From: Deinococcus sp. AJ005
Lineage (GTDB): Bacteria; Deinococcota; Deinococci; Deinococcales; Deinococcaceae
Reading direction: 5' to 3'
Length of the DNA: 64,000 nucleotides
Assembly (NCBI RefSeq): GCF_009017495.1
Contig: NZ_CP044990.1
Location: 3,142,001 to 3,206,000, forward strand
In this document: positions 45,671 through 62,600 of the stretch, piece by piece
Layout: every line of letters starts with the position of its first letter
How positions within the stretch are numbered: the stretch's first letter is position 1
Position numbers and translations under genes: made by a program
The notes under the pieces: model-generated
What the model was told of the DNA's origin: nothing
Databases searched by the model: none
The model's input: the letters and a program-made list of their open reading frames with translations, nothing else

Positions 45671-47101
45671 ATGGAAAGAGCGCATGGCAAATGGATTATT
45701 TCAGGAACCGAATCCACGCCATCAGGTTATATCGACTTTGGCGAGGATAAGATCGAAGCCTACTTTTTTGGTGTTGGAGTTGATGGGGATGAGCTATATA
45801 TAGATAACCAATCTAAATATTCAAATATAGATTCTGCTATTCTAATTTCTTTAGAGGGAAAGAGTTATTCATGCTTTAATCTCTCATTTCTTGGAAACTC
45901 ATTTCCAATTTTCGCCAAATCAAATGACGTTTTAGTAAGATATTCCTGTCAAATAGTTTTCAGCGGGGACTTTGCCTTCGACTCCTTAGAAGACAAAATC
46001 TTCAGATCACTGACAACAGAAACTGAAAATATTTTAAATTGGGCTGGATTACAACCCTATAAGTCTTTAAAACATAACAATGTGACTTTAAATTTGAAAA
46101 AATCAAAATTATATAATTATAAAGGGCTTAAACTATTTTTTGGGACTACTGCGCGACTAGAATCTAGGCTTCCTTCGATCAACATAATTGCCAAAGGCAC
46201 AATAAATCTAAAATCTAATAGGCTTATTAAACCTATGGATCTCTATGGAAAGACGGTAGAAATATCTTCTTTAATATCTATATTATCAAGAAAAAGCCTA
46301 GCTACTTATAGCCAAAGCGTAGAAAGTAAATTTAAATCCATGAAAGTCGGAAATAAGATTGCTAGACATTCTCTTATTATAAAAACGAGAATGAACAGAG
46401 CTAAAGATATTGATGATTGGACTTTTGCACCTTTAATTAGATTGAGCGACATTGATGATTTTCAAGAAGTTCTAAATATCTGGGAAAATAGAACCGAGGT
46501 CTTCAATAGATCGGCATCGGTGATTATGCTAGCAATAAATAGGCCGGGCATGGTCTTGGATTCAAAGTATATTTCGATTGTTTCGGCACTAGAATCTTTA
46601 TGTGGGGAAGGCGAGAAACAGTATTATATAGATAAAGCTAATTACAAAAACATTATGAAAAATTTACGTCAAATTTATAATACCGAAATCATGAATGAAA
46701 CTTTATTGAAGGTTTTAGATGGCAGGCTGTCTAGCGCCAACGAAATCAGCTTACAAAGCAAAATAATTAAGGTCATCACAGATTCATATGAGATCATAAG
46801 AGAGCGAACTGACATGTCTCCAGAAGATTTAGCGAAGGCGCTCACTGACAACAGAAACTACATTGCACACAACGATTCAAGAAATAAGAAAATGATCGTA
46901 AAATCGTCTGAGACTTTATACTGGCTATGCGACTATGCTAGTATACTTTTATTATATAAATTTTACACAATGCTGAACATTGATAGTGAAAAAATTACAC
47001 AGAATATCAAACAGAATATGAATAACTCCAACTTTAAAATTTATAGGGAAGACTTCGCTAAATTTAGAGAGCCAGAAACATTCAAAAAGGCAATTCTCTA
47101 A
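45671..47101 (+). CDS. ApeA-like HEPN protein, probable abortive-infection/phage-defence gene
   Basis: A 476-residue protein on a markedly AT-rich stretch. The N-terminus (GKWIISGTESTPSGYIDFGE) and the beta-rich residues 1-210 resemble the ApeA N-terminal domain; residues about 290-440 are helical and carry LTDNRNYIAHNDSRN, an R-x4-H motif (Arg 395, His 400) typical of HEPN ribonucleases. ApeA is a known anti-phage protein that acts alone. The gene is unlike its neighbours in composition and ends two bases from dnaE. Assignment rests on my reading of motifs, not on a database search; a different HEPN toxin is possible. Confidence 0.65.
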   Translation: MERAHGKWIISGTESTPSGYIDFGEDKIEAYFFGVGVDGDELYIDNQSKYSNIDSAILISLEGKSYSCFNLSFLGNSFPIFAKSNDVLVRYSCQIVFSGDFAFDSLEDKIFRSLTTETENILNWAGLQPYKSLKHNNVTLNLKKSKLYNYKGLKLFFGTTARLESRLPSINIIAKGTINLKSNRLIKPMDLYGKTVEISSLISILSRKSLATYSQSVESKFKSMKVGNKIARHSLIIKTRMNRAKDIDDWTFAPLIRLSDIDDFQEVLNIWENRTEVFNRSASVIMLAINRPGMVLDSKYISIVSALESLCGEGEKQYYIDKANYKNIMKNLRQIYNTEIMNETLLKVLDGRLSSANEISLQSKIIKVITDSYEIIRERTDMSPEDLAKALTDNRNYIAHNDSRNKKMIVKSSETLYWLCDYASILLLYKFYTMLNIDSEKITQNIKQNMNNSNFKIYREDFAKFREPETFKKAIL

Positions 47102-47103
47102 AT

Positions 47104-52458
<5,355 letters not shown>

Positions 52459-52464
52459 GGGTCA

Positions 52465-52470
52465 AGGATA
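52465..52470 (-). promoter_or_regulatory. Leaderless -10 box of dnaE
   Basis: TATCCT on the minus strand ends six bases before the dnaE ATG. Confidence 0.55.
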
Positions 52471-52639
52471 GGCCGGGGCGGGGGCGGGCTTCAGTGACGG
52501 GGAGGGGTTGACGGGGCTGTGACCTGTCTGTCGCGCCTGAATTTCCGCCGCCACGATCAACTTTGAAACAACCCTTTGATGAGGTCACTCTAATTGCTGA
52601 CCGTCCACTACCTTCTTCATGCCGCGCTATAACCCCTGA

Positions 52640-53623
52640 ATGCACTACCGCACACTTGGCAAGACCGGCTATGACGTGTCCAGCATCAGCTTTGGGGCGT
52701 GGGCCATCGGCGGCACCTGGGGCGAGGTCAGCGAGGCCGACGCCATGAGCGCCCTGCATAAAGCTTTAGACCTGGGCATCAATTTCTTTGATACCGCCGA
52801 CGTGTACGGCGATGGACGCAGCGAACGTCTGATCGCCCGGCTGAGGCAGGAGCGCCCGGAAACCTTTTACGTGGCAACCAAGGCCGGACGCCGTTTGGAC
52901 CCACATGAGGCGGGCGGTTACAACGCCAGGAACCTGCGCGGCTTCATCGAGCGCAGTTTGCAGAATCTGGAGACCGAGACTCTTGACCTCCTCCAGCTCC
53001 ACTGCCCGCCGCCGGAAGTGTACGAGCGCGATGAAGTGTTTGGCGTGCTAGACGACTTCAAAACGGAAGGGCTGCTGCGGGCCTACGGCGTCAGCGTGGA
53101 AACGGTGGATGAGGCGCTGACCGCCATCAAGCACCCCAACGTCTCTACAGTCCAGATCATCTTCAATATCTTCCGCTTCAAGCCTGCCGAACAGTTCTTC
53201 GCGGCGGCGCGCGAGGCCAATGTGGGCATCCTGGCCCGTGTGCCCCTGGCAAGTGGCCTGCTGACTGGCAAGATGACGGCCCAAAGCAGCTTTGCCCCCG
53301 ATGACCACCGCAGTTTCAACCGGCACGGCGAGGCGTTCGACAAGGGTGAAACCTTCTCCGGCGTGGATTTTGAAACGGGTCTTAGGGCGGTGGATGAGTT
53401 GCGCCCGCTCGTGCCTGCTGGCATGACGCTGGCCGAGTTCGCCCTGCGCTGGATTCTGATGTTCCCCGAAGTGAGCTGCGCCATTCCGGGGGCCAAGAAC
53501 GCTGCCCAGGCCGAGGCCAACGCCCGCGCCGCCGATCTGCCGCCGCTGAGCGAGGACACGATGCGCGGGGTGGCAGATGTATATGACCGCCTGATCCGGC
53601 CCCAGGTTCAGGACCTGTGGTGA
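52640..53623 (+). CDS. Aldo/keto reductase
   Basis: A 327-residue NADPH-dependent (beta/alpha)8-barrel oxidoreductase. The start [20 protein letters not shown] is typical of the AKR group; catalytic Asp and Tyr are in [13 protein letters not shown], Lys in YVATKAG, and His in [11 protein letters not shown]. The cofactor loop is in [15 protein letters not shown]. The substrate is unknown, probably a small aldehyde. A TATAAC box ends six bases before the ATG. Confidence 0.92.
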   Translation: MHYRTLGKTGYDVSSISFGAWAIGGTWGEVSEADAMSALHKALDLGINFFDTADVYGDGRSERLIARLRQERPETFYVATKAGRRLDPHEAGGYNARNLRGFIERSLQNLETETLDLLQLHCPPPEVYERDEVFGVLDDFKTEGLLRAYGVSVETVDEALTAIKHPNVSTVQIIFNIFRFKPAEQFFAAAREANVGILARVPLASGLLTGKMTAQSSFAPDDHRSFNRHGEAFDKGETFSGVDFETGLRAVDELRPLVPAGMTLAEFALRWILMFPEVSCAIPGAKNAAQAEANARAADLPPLSEDTMRGVADVYDRLIRPQVQDLW

Positions 53624-53641
53624 GCCGCTTTTCGGCTTGAT

Positions 53642-53833
53642 ATGGCCGACGCCCACCGCCAGCGCCAGAAGCTCTGTGCCAACTGCGGCCAATTCGCTCC
53701 GATCATGTACCGGGTCATTCGCAGGGCGGCGGAAGGCTGGGTGTTTTTATGCCCGGTGTGCCGCCGATTGACTGACAACAACAACCTGGAATACCGTTAT
53801 GGCGGCACCTGGAAAGCCGAGAAAGGACGGTAG
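53642..53833 (+). CDS. Small zinc-ribbon protein
   Basis: A 63-residue protein with two CxxC pairs, LCANCGQFAP and FLCPVCRRLTD, spaced to bind one zinc ion in a ribbon. The rest is basic with a C-terminal KAEKGR. It begins 18 bases after the aldo/keto reductase stop and is likely co-transcribed. Function is unknown; a small nucleic-acid- or protein-binding role is a guess. Confidence 0.6.
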   Translation: MADAHRQRQKLCANCGQFAPIMYRVIRRAAEGWVFLCPVCRRLTDNNNLEYRYGGTWKAEKGR

Positions 53834-53927
53834 CGTTTCTCACAACTGCGGATGGCGTTGCTGGCCCCATCAGCAAGGGTGGGGGCCGTCATGACCAGAC
53901 TGTAAACCGCATCGCTTACGCTGGACC

Positions 53928-54428
53928 ATGACCATCCGCCCCGCCATTCCAGCCGATACCCCCGCCATTGCCCACATTCACGTCACCAGTTGGCGCGAAA
54001 CGTACGCGGGCCTGATGCCGGACGACTTTCTGGACCGCATGACGAACGAGGAAACGCAGCGGCGGCGTGAGGGAGGCTGGGAACGGACCATCTCCCAGAA
54101 GCTGGAAACCGTGCTGGTGGCCGAACAGGACGGGGTTATGGTGGCCTTCGGCTCCGCTGGCCCAGCCCGCGATCATCCGGGTTACGAGGCGGAATTGATG
54201 ACGCTGTACGCCCTGAAGTCTGCCCAGGGGCGCGGGCTGGGGCGGGCGCTGTTCACGGAAATAGTGCAGCAGCTCAGGGCAGACGGCTTTCAGAATCTGG
54301 CCCTGTGGGTACTGGATGCCAACCCCACGCGAGAGTGGTATCTGCGCCAGGGCGGACGCGAGGCGGGCGAAAAGACCGAGGGGGAACTGCGCGAGATGCG
54401 AATCGTCTGGGACACCCTGCCGGGCTGA
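53928..54428 (+). CDS. GNAT family N-acetyltransferase
   Basis: A 166-residue acetyltransferase. It begins TIRPAIPADTPAIAHIHVTSW, and the CoA pocket is ALKSAQGRGLGRALFTEIVQQ (GRGLG signature), followed by NLALWVLDANPTREWYLRQGG, the usual late beta strand and Tyr-containing helix. The substrate is not predictable. A TACGCT hexamer lies five bases upstream of ATG. Confidence 0.87.
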   Translation: MTIRPAIPADTPAIAHIHVTSWRETYAGLMPDDFLDRMTNEETQRRREGGWERTISQKLETVLVAEQDGVMVAFGSAGPARDHPGYEAELMTLYALKSAQGRGLGRALFTEIVQQLRADGFQNLALWVLDANPTREWYLRQGGREAGEKTEGELREMRIVWDTLPG

Positions 54429-54494
54429 CGCCGCAGCCTGCGCGTGGCCAACCTCCGCCCCGCCGATGTGTCAACATCACTGCTTAACCCGCCC

Positions 54495-55727
54495 ATGACC
54501 GATCTCTCCCTCCTCCACCTCCCCTCTCCCGCCGTCATCGCTTTAATCGGCGCACCTGCTGCGGGCAAAAGCACCTTTGCGGCGCGGCATTTTCAGCCCG
54601 AAGAAGTGCTGTCAGGCGACTTTTCGCCGGAGCTGGAGCGCAGGCTTGCACGCGGCGAACTGAGCGTGGTGAACGCCCCCCTGACCCGCCCAGACGAACG
54701 GCGGCGCGTGCTGGAGGCGTCCCGCGCCCACGATCTGCCCGCCGTCGCCATTGTGCTGGATCTGCCCCGGCAGGTGCTGGAGGAACGGGCAATACAGATG
54801 GAACTGGACCCCGCCGCCGTCCTCACCGACTTTGCCGAGTTGCGCCGCACGCTGGGCGGCTTGCAAAAAGAGGGTTTTCGTCAGGTGTACGTTCTGCGCT
54901 CGGTGGCCGAGATTAATGACGCACAGATGGTGCGCGTGCCCTTGCCCCCGGATCGCCGCGATTTGCCCGGCCCCTTCGATTTCATCGGCGACGTGCATGG
55001 CTGCCTGCCCGAACTGCTGGGGTTGCTGGGCAAACTCGGCTACAGCGTCAGCAGTTCAGAGGTCGCGCCGCCAGCGGGCCGCACTGCCGTCTTTATGGGT
55101 GATCTGACGGACCGAGGGCCAGACAGCGCAGGCGTGCTGCGCGTGGTCATGGGCATGGCGGCGTCGGGCGCGGCGCTGTGCGTGCCGGGCAACCACGACG
55201 AGAAACTGGCCCGCGCGCTGGACGGCAAGGCAGTCAGGGCCATGCACGGCCTGGAAGGAACGCTGGCCCAGATGGACGCGGCGGGCGAGGACTTCAAGGC
55301 GCAGGCCCGTGCCTTTATCGGCAGCCTGTCCAGCCATCTGGTGCTGGACGGCGGGCGAATTGTTGCGGCGCACGCTGGACTGCCTGAGAAGTATCAGGGG
55401 CGGATAGCCAGCCGGGTCCGCAGTTTCGCGCTGTACGGCGACGTGGACGGCAGCCGCGATGAGCTGGGGCTGCCGATCCGCCGCGACTGGGCCGCCGAAT
55501 ATGGTGGAGAGGCCATTGTGGTCTACGGTCACACGCCCGTCGCCGCGCCTGTCTGGATTAACCGCACGGTGGACATTGACACAGGCTGCGCTTTCGGCAA
55601 CGCACTGACGGCATTGCGCTATCCCGAACTGGAATTCGTCAGCGTCCCTGCCCGCCAGATTTACACGCCCCCACCCCGCCCTTTGCCCTTGCTGGGGCCG
55701 GGAACGGGAACGCCAGAGCTGGGTTAA
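54495..55727 (+). CDS. Polynucleotide kinase-phosphatase-like protein (kinase plus metallophosphatase)
   Basis: A 410-residue two-domain protein. Residues about 15-150 are a P-loop kinase with Walker A IGAPAAGKSTFAARHF; residues about 155-380 are a calcineurin-type metallophosphatase with FIGDVHGCLPELL, FMGDLTDRGPDSAG, VPGNHDEKLA and VYGHTPVAAP. This order matches bacterial Pnkp, which heals broken RNA ends, but Pnkp also has a C-terminal ligase-like domain that is absent here, and Hen1 is not nearby. Ser/Thr phosphatase or bis-nucleosyl-tetraphosphatase (PrpE) with kinase fusion are alternatives. Its stop overlaps the next convergent gene. Confidence 0.78.
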   Translation: MTDLSLLHLPSPAVIALIGAPAAGKSTFAARHFQPEEVLSGDFSPELERRLARGELSVVNAPLTRPDERRRVLEASRAHDLPAVAIVLDLPRQVLEERAIQMELDPAAVLTDFAELRRTLGGLQKEGFRQVYVLRSVAEINDAQMVRVPLPPDRRDLPGPFDFIGDVHGCLPELLGLLGKLGYSVSSSEVAPPAGRTAVFMGDLTDRGPDSAGVLRVVMGMAASGAALCVPGNHDEKLARALDGKAVRAMHGLEGTLAQMDAAGEDFKAQARAFIGSLSSHLVLDGGRIVAAHAGLPEKYQGRIASRVRSFALYGDVDGSRDELGLPIRRDWAAEYGGEAIVVYGHTPVAAPVWINRTVDIDTGCAFGNALTALRYPELEFVSVPARQIYTPPPRPLPLLGPGTGTPELG

Positions 55728-56197
55728 ATCACCCCTGGCACGAATCGTTTTGTCCGTTTGCGGTAGGCCGCGTAGTCGGGAAAGCGCACCAACAGCGCCT
55801 TTTCCTCACGAGCCGATTTAAAGTGAAACAGCGGGGCGAGGGCGGCAGTCCAGCCCAGCGCCCCCGGACTGCCCCGCAGGACGCCCCAGCCCAGGCCCAA
55901 AGTCAGCAACCCGCTGTAAATCGGGTGACGGACATGGGCATACAGCCCCGTCGTGACCAGTTCCGACGTATCCAGCGGCTCCGGCAGAGGGCTGAGGTTG
56001 CGGCCCAGCGTGCGCCCACTGCCCATGACGACTGCGCCGCCCAGTCCCATCAGGGCCAGACCCGCCGTTTTCTGAACGACGCCAACCTCGCTTCGCTGCC
56101 GTCCGCTCAGGGCGACTAATGCCAGCAGCACAAACTGCGCGGCCACCAGATCGCCGCCGCGCTGGCGAAAGCTCTGGAGACGATTCTGAGGATTCAT
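55724..56197 (-). CDS. Isoprenylcysteine carboxyl methyltransferase-family membrane protein
   Basis: A 157-residue membrane protein with about four hydrophobic segments. GLYAHVRHPIYSGLLTLGLGW and EEKALLVRFPDYAAYRKRTKRFVPG are the ICMT/PEMT-family SAM-binding marks. In bacteria such proteins methylate small or membrane substrates rather than prenyl-cysteine; the substrate here is unknown. A TAGGAT box (minus) ends six bases before ATG. Its stop overlaps that of the kinase-phosphatase gene by four bases. Confidence 0.84.
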   Translation of the reverse strand: MNPQNRLQSFRQRGGDLVAAQFVLLALVALSGRQRSEVGVVQKTAGLALMGLGGAVVMGSGRTLGRNLSPLPEPLDTSELVTTGLYAHVRHPIYSGLLTLGLGWGVLRGSPGALGWTAALAPLFHFKSAREEKALLVRFPDYAAYRKRTKRFVPGVI

Positions 56198-56206
56198 GCG
56201 CGAATC

Positions 56207-56919
<713 letters not shown>

Positions 56920-56920
<1 letters not shown>

Positions 56921-58080
56921 CAGACCCTCCCCAGCGCTTCGGTGATGTTCAACTTACTGGCGGTGCGGGCAGGCAATAACCCCGACACCAATCCCAGAAA
57001 CAGGCTGATGCCCAGCGCCAGCAGCACCAGCCGGGGCGTCAGCGCGGCGGCGTCGATTCCGGCCAGTTGCTGGGTGTACAGGTTGACGCCCCAGATGCCC
57101 ACCAGACCCACGATCACGCCGCCTACACCGCCCACCAGCGACAGCAGCAGCGATTCGCTGAGCACCAGCGCCCGCACGAAGCCGGGCCGCGCCCCGATGG
57201 CCCGCAAGGTGCCGAATTCGCGGGTGCGCTCAAAGACGCCCATCATCACCGTGTTCGCCACCGCCAGCCCACCCACGATCAATGAGATCAGCGAGATGCC
57301 GAAGCGCACCGCGTCGCTGATTTTCAGCGCCCGTTCCACAAAGCTCAGGAAGTCCGACTGGGTGGAGGCTTCCAGGTCCAGTTTGTCGGACAGCGCCGTG
57401 GCCACCTCACGCGCTTGACGGGGATTGTCCAGTTTGACGGCCACCAGGGAGACGCGGCCCTCTGCACCCTCCGACTTTTGCAGGGTGTTCAGCGGCAGGA
57501 AGATGAAGTTGTCCACCAGCCCGGATTCGGGGGCCAGCACGCCCACCACTTTCGCCTGGTTGCGTCGGTTGAGGTTGAGGGTGCTGCCCACCTTGAGATT
57601 CAGGTTCTGCGCGGCCTTTGCGCCCGCAATGGCTACCCCTTTGCCCTCGTCGGCGGCAGTAAAGGCGCGGCCCTGCGCCTCCGATGAATTGGGAAACACC
57701 GCCCCGATGCCCTGCGCAGCAGGCAGGCCATACAGCACGACGCTCTGCGATACGTCCAGACTGCCCCGGATGGTCATCACCACCGGGGTCACCGTTTTAA
57801 TCCCCAGTTCAGAGGACAGCGCCTGGATATCGGTCACGGCCTTGTCGGGCAGGTTGGGCTGCGGCGCAAAGCCCTGCGTGAAGCCGCTCAGGCTGACCTG
57901 AATATCCGGGCCGATACCGCCCAGTTGCTCCACAAACACCTTGCGGATGCCCTCGCCCAGCGACAGAAAAATGACCATGCTCGCCACTGCCACCGTGATC
58001 CCCAGCGCGGTCAGGCCGGTTCGCACCCGCCGCCGCGTCAGCCCGCGCCACGCCAGTCCCCACAAATCCGTCCATTTCAT
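56920..58080 (-). CDS. ABC transporter permease (MacB/FtsX-like)
   Basis: A 386-residue membrane protein: TM1 near [20 protein letters not shown], a large extracytoplasmic MacB-like domain (about residues 45-250), then three TM segments ([35 protein letters not shown] and [18 protein letters not shown]), as in MacB/LolC permeases. [15 protein letters not shown] is the conserved cytoplasmic loop. ATG 58080 has a TACCTT box seven bases upstream on the minus strand. No periplasmic adaptor gene is nearby. Confidence 0.9.
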
Positions 58081-58348
58081 TGCCCTCAAGGTACGCCCCA
58101 GGGGCCGGGGCAGATGGTACGCAGTGCGGAGGTGTGGGGAAAGGGGGATTGGAAGTCTGGGGAGACTGGCACGGAAAATTTTCAGTCGGCCTCGCTCTCA
58201 GCTCCTTTTCAATGGAAAGTGGCACAGAGCGCCGGACTTGCAGTGTCAGGCTCGTAGAGCTGCGTATCAGAGGGATCAAACCGCGAACAGACATCCCAAA
58301 ACTCTGCCTCCAAAACCCCCTCTCATCCCCCCCCGCTAGCCTGCTCCC

Positions 58349-59617
58349 ATGTTTCGTCCTGCTGTCCTGCTGTCCATCCTGTTCGCTGCCCAGGCCGGGG
58401 CACAAACGCTGCTCCCGCTGGATTCACGGCCCGCGACACGGGTGCTGCCCGCCCTGATCGCGGGCCTCGGCGGCGGCGTACCCCACGTCCCGCCCGCCGT
58501 GCTGCTGGGCAACGCTGGACAGGAGGCCAACCCGGCGCTGCTGGCCGCGTGGCTGAACATGCAGCCCACAGACGGTCCGCTGATCGCTTCGCTGGACGCG
58601 CTGGCCTACGGCGGGCTGGTGCAGTCGCGCAAAAGTCCGTTGAGTGCGGCACAGGCGCTGGCCCGGCTAGAGCCTCTGCACGAGTGGCACACGCAGACCG
58701 GGCAGCCCATTTACGCCTTCATCGCCCTGCCGCGCGAGCCGGACGCCACGGACCGGGCACGCAATCTGGCGGTGGCGCGGGCCATGCTGGACTGGGCCAG
58801 CTCTGGTGTCCTGGCCCAGTTGGACATCACCTGGGACGACGCCCTGCCCGGCAGCCCGGCCCCGGCAGAAGGTGCGACGCTAGCAAAGGAAGCGGCAGAT
58901 AGGGGCCTGACGAACGTGCGCGTCTACCCCGGCGCGGACGAGGTGCTGTCCATGCTGGTGGCCCGCGCGCTGGCCCCACAGCTTAAAACCGTGCGGGTGG
59001 AGTACAGCGATCCAAAGGCGGCACAGGCCGTCATCAGGTACGAGGGCATTCCGCTGACGCAGAGCGCGGCCAACCACGCGGCGGGCAGCGGCTTTACCGT
59101 GGTGGAGTCGGACGCCGATCTGACCCTGTACGTGTTCAACGGTGGCGATCCGCGCAAATCTGCCCTGCGAATCAGCGCCCTGCTGCGGCGCGGGCCAGTG
59201 GCAGTGGCGGACGTGGAAAAGGTCAACCTGGGCAACTCGCGGCTGTGGGCTGATCTGACCACCCTGCGCCAGCACGCCAATCTGCGGGCACTGGCGGCGT
59301 GGGGAACGCCGGGCAACAACCTTGGCTCGGCGCTGGCCCATGCCAGACTGGCCCTCAACAATCCCGATCCACTGCGGCAGGACGCTCTGCTGGCCCGCGA
59401 ATACGCCAACGACGTGATCTACAGCACCGAACTGCGCGCCACACTCCGCAAGGCCGTACCGGAAAAGGAGCTGGACACGCCGCAGGGACAGGCCGAACTG
59501 CTCAAGCTAGCGCAGTCCTACTTTCCGCTGCGAATCGGCAACGAATACGTGCTGGACGCCGCCGCCCTGCCGTGGGGCCGCTCGTTCGAGTGGGATTTCG
59601 ATTTGCAGACCCGCTGA
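58349..59617 (+). CDS. DUF4127 family secreted protein
   Basis: A 422-residue protein with a signal peptide ([18 protein letters not shown], cleavage near residue 19). The [18 protein letters not shown] start, [16 protein letters not shown] and [17 protein letters not shown] are typical of the DUF4127 family, which is widespread but of unknown function. The conserved Asp and Asn suggest a hydrolase-like or lyase activity, which is a guess. A TAGCCT box ends six bases before the ATG. Confidence 0.85.
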   Translation: MFRPAVLLSILFAAQAGAQTLLPLDSRPATRVLPALIAGLGGGVPHVPPAVLLGNAGQEANPALLAAWLNMQPTDGPLIASLDALAYGGLVQSRKSPLSAAQALARLEPLHEWHTQTGQPIYAFIALPREPDATDRARNLAVARAMLDWASSGVLAQLDITWDDALPGSPAPAEGATLAKEAADRGLTNVRVYPGADEVLSMLVARALAPQLKTVRVEYSDPKAAQAVIRYEGIPLTQSAANHAAGSGFTVVESDADLTLYVFNGGDPRKSALRISALLRRGPVAVADVEKVNLGNSRLWADLTTLRQHANLRALAAWGTPGNNLGSALAHARLALNNPDPLRQDALLAREYANDVIYSTELRATLRKAVPEKELDTPQGQAELLKLAQSYFPLRIGNEYVLDAAALPWGRSFEWDFDLQTR

Positions 59618-59666
59618 AGCTCTGGCTCAACAGGTGATCCATTGGGCGCGGTCAATTATGGGCCGC

Positions 59667-62600
59667 TCAGTCGCGTGGTCCCAGCAGCGCAGCCGGGCCA
59701 GCCCGCAGTAATTTCAGGGTATCGGCCAGTTCCAGGGGCCGGGCGAACAGGTAGCCCTGGCCCCAGCGGCAGCCCAGGCGGAGCAGGTGATCGCGCTGCA
59801 CAGGCGTCTCGATACCCTCGGCGATCACCTCCACATTCAGGGTGCGGGCCAGCAGCAGCACGGTCTGCACCACCTTGGCGCTGACCAGATCCTCGCCCAG
59901 CCGGGCGATAAAGGCCCGGTCCACCTTCAAGGCGTCCACCGGAAAGCGGTGCAGGAACGCCAAACTGGAATACCCGGTCCCGAAATCGTCGATGTGGATG
60001 CGGACGCCCAGGCCGCGCAATTCGGTCAGGGTGCGGGCGGCCTCATCGATATCCAGAATCAGGGCACTCTCGGTAACCTCCAGATGCAGCCGCGCGGCGG
60101 GAAAGCCGGTGTCGTCCAGAATCCGGCGCACCGTCCCCACGAAGCCGGGGCGCAGGAACTGCCGGGTGGACACGTTGACCTGGAGCGACGGGAGAGGGAA
60201 GGTGGCTGGGCCAGCCGGGCCAGAGCAGGCCGGATCAGGGCCGGAGGCAGCCTGAAAGGTGCGGCAGGCCGCCTCCAGCACGAAGGCCCCCAGCTCGGAG
60301 ATGATCTCCAGTTCCTCGGCCAGCGGCACAAATTCATTGGGTGGCACTGCTCCAAGCTGCGGATGCTGCCAGCGCAGCAGGGCCTCGTAAGCGCCGATCC
60401 GGCCCGTTTGGATGTCCACGATGGGCTGGTAGACCAGCCGCATCTGGCCGCGCCGCGCCGCCTGCGCCAGATCGGCCTCAAGCTGAAGCTGACGCAGGGC
60501 CACCGCGTGCATCTCGGGCCGGAAGGTCACCACCGGGCGAGATGGGTCACGCTTGGCGCGGTACATGCTCAGGTCCGCGTCGCGCAGGATGTCGGCGGGC
60601 GAGGCGTGGTGCAGTTCGCCCGGCGCGATGCCGATACTGACGCTGACCCCCACCGAGCGGCCCTGGACCGTGAACGGCGAGATCAGGCGGGCCTGAAGGC
60701 GCGCGGCGGCGGCCTCCACCGGTCTCAGGTCACCTGGCGGCAGCCCGCACATCAGCACAGCGAACTCGTCGCCGCCCAGCCGGGCCACCAGCGCGTCGTC
60801 CATGCAGGCTTTCAGACGCTCGGCAAATGCCTGGAGCAACTGGTCCCCGGCGGTATGGCCCAGACTGTCGTTGATCACCTTGAACCGGTCCATGTCTAGG
60901 TACAGCACCGCGTAGTCCGGCTGCCCGGTCTGGCGGGCCAGTTCCATCTGCTCTTCCAGGACACTGTACAGACGGTCCCGGTTGAACAGCCGGGTCAGCG
61001 AGTCGTGGGTGGCCGCCCACAGCAGCCGCGCCTCGGCCTCCTGCCGCGCCGTGACATCCCGCGATGAGGACAGGTACTGGTGCGGCAGGCGTGGGCCGCC
61101 GGTCTCGGCTGGGCCGTCCGGCTCGATCCTGCTGAGACTGACCTCCAGGGTCAGGTAATGGCCCTCCCGGTGGCGCAACCTGAGCAGGATGGAGAGTCCC
61201 GGAGTCTGACCCAGTTCATGCAGGTTGACGCGGTCTTCCGGCTGCATCAGGGCTTCGGGAGAAGTGCCGATCAGCTCGGCTGGAACGTAGCCCAGCAGCC
61301 CGTGGACACTGGGGCTGACATAAGTGAAGTCGCCGCCGGGCCGGTGCAGACAGACCAGATCGTTGGTGTACTCGGCCAGCAGGCGGTACTGGGTCTCGCG
61401 CTCCCTGACCTGCGCGTGCAGCCACGAGCGTTCCAGCACCTGTTGCAGGTAGCCGCCCACCGAGCCGATGATCTGAGCGTCCCACGGCCCAAGCGGCTTG
61501 GCGCTGCCAAAGGTCTCGACGTTCAGGACGCCGATCACCTGCTGGCCACGCAGCAGCGGCACGCACACTTCCGAGGTGATGCCCTCAATGGCCAGCACCG
61601 CTTCCGGGTCCCGGCTCAGGTCCGGGACCCACTGCGTCTCGCCGCTGCGGCAGGTCCGGCCCATCACGCCCTGGCCCAACGGCAGGCGCTTGATCACCTC
61701 GGCGTACCCCACCTGATCCTGCATGACCAGCACGTCCCCGTCCAGCAGATACACGCTGACGTGCGAGTACCCGAAGGTCTCACGCAGCCCACGGGTCACT
61801 GCCCGGACGCTTTGGGCGGTATCCAGTCCAGCGCCGAACGAGGTCCGTAGGCGGTGCAGCAGGTCCAGCGCCCGGCGCTGCCGCTCCGTATCGGCGTGCA
61901 GCCGCTCGCGCTCCAGGGCCTGCCCCAGCCAGGTGCCCAGCGTCGCCAGGGGGCGCAGGTCCTGCACGCCCAGGTGCCGGGACTCACATTCCACGTCCAG
62001 CACGCCCACCACGCGCGTGCCGTCCAGCAGCGGCACGCAGATCTCGCTGATCACCCCCGGCAGCATGGAGATGTAATCGGGGTCCTGGGTCACGTCCGGC
62101 ACCAGCGCAGGCTGACCGCTGCGGGCGACCCGGCCCGCCACGCCCGTATCCACCGGGTGCCAGGTGTCCCACTGGCCCTGCCCGGCGCTCTCGCGCAGCA
62201 CCAGCACGCCCCCCGCCAGCGCGTCCCCTTCCAGCACAGCCCCTTCCAGCACACCGATGGCCACATGCTCGACCTCCAGCAGCTCGTGAATGGCCTGGGT
62301 GATCTTCCCGAACAGCTCATGCTGGCTGCCCGAGTACGCCACCGCCCGCCACGCCCGCTCCAGCAGTTCCACCTCGCGCTGCGCGGCGTTCAGGGCGCAC
62401 TCCAGGTCCAGCCGGTGCAGCGCTGCGGCCAGCAACCCGGCCTGCGCCTGTGCCAGCGCCAGCAGCGGCGCGGGCGGCACGTCCACAGGCTGGCCCGCAG
62501 CCCCATCCACGGGCTCGAGGTCCAGATGCAGCGCCCCGCGCACCACCCCGCCCAGCTCGACAGGAACGGACAGCGAGAGGAAAGGTCGGGAAGACACTGC

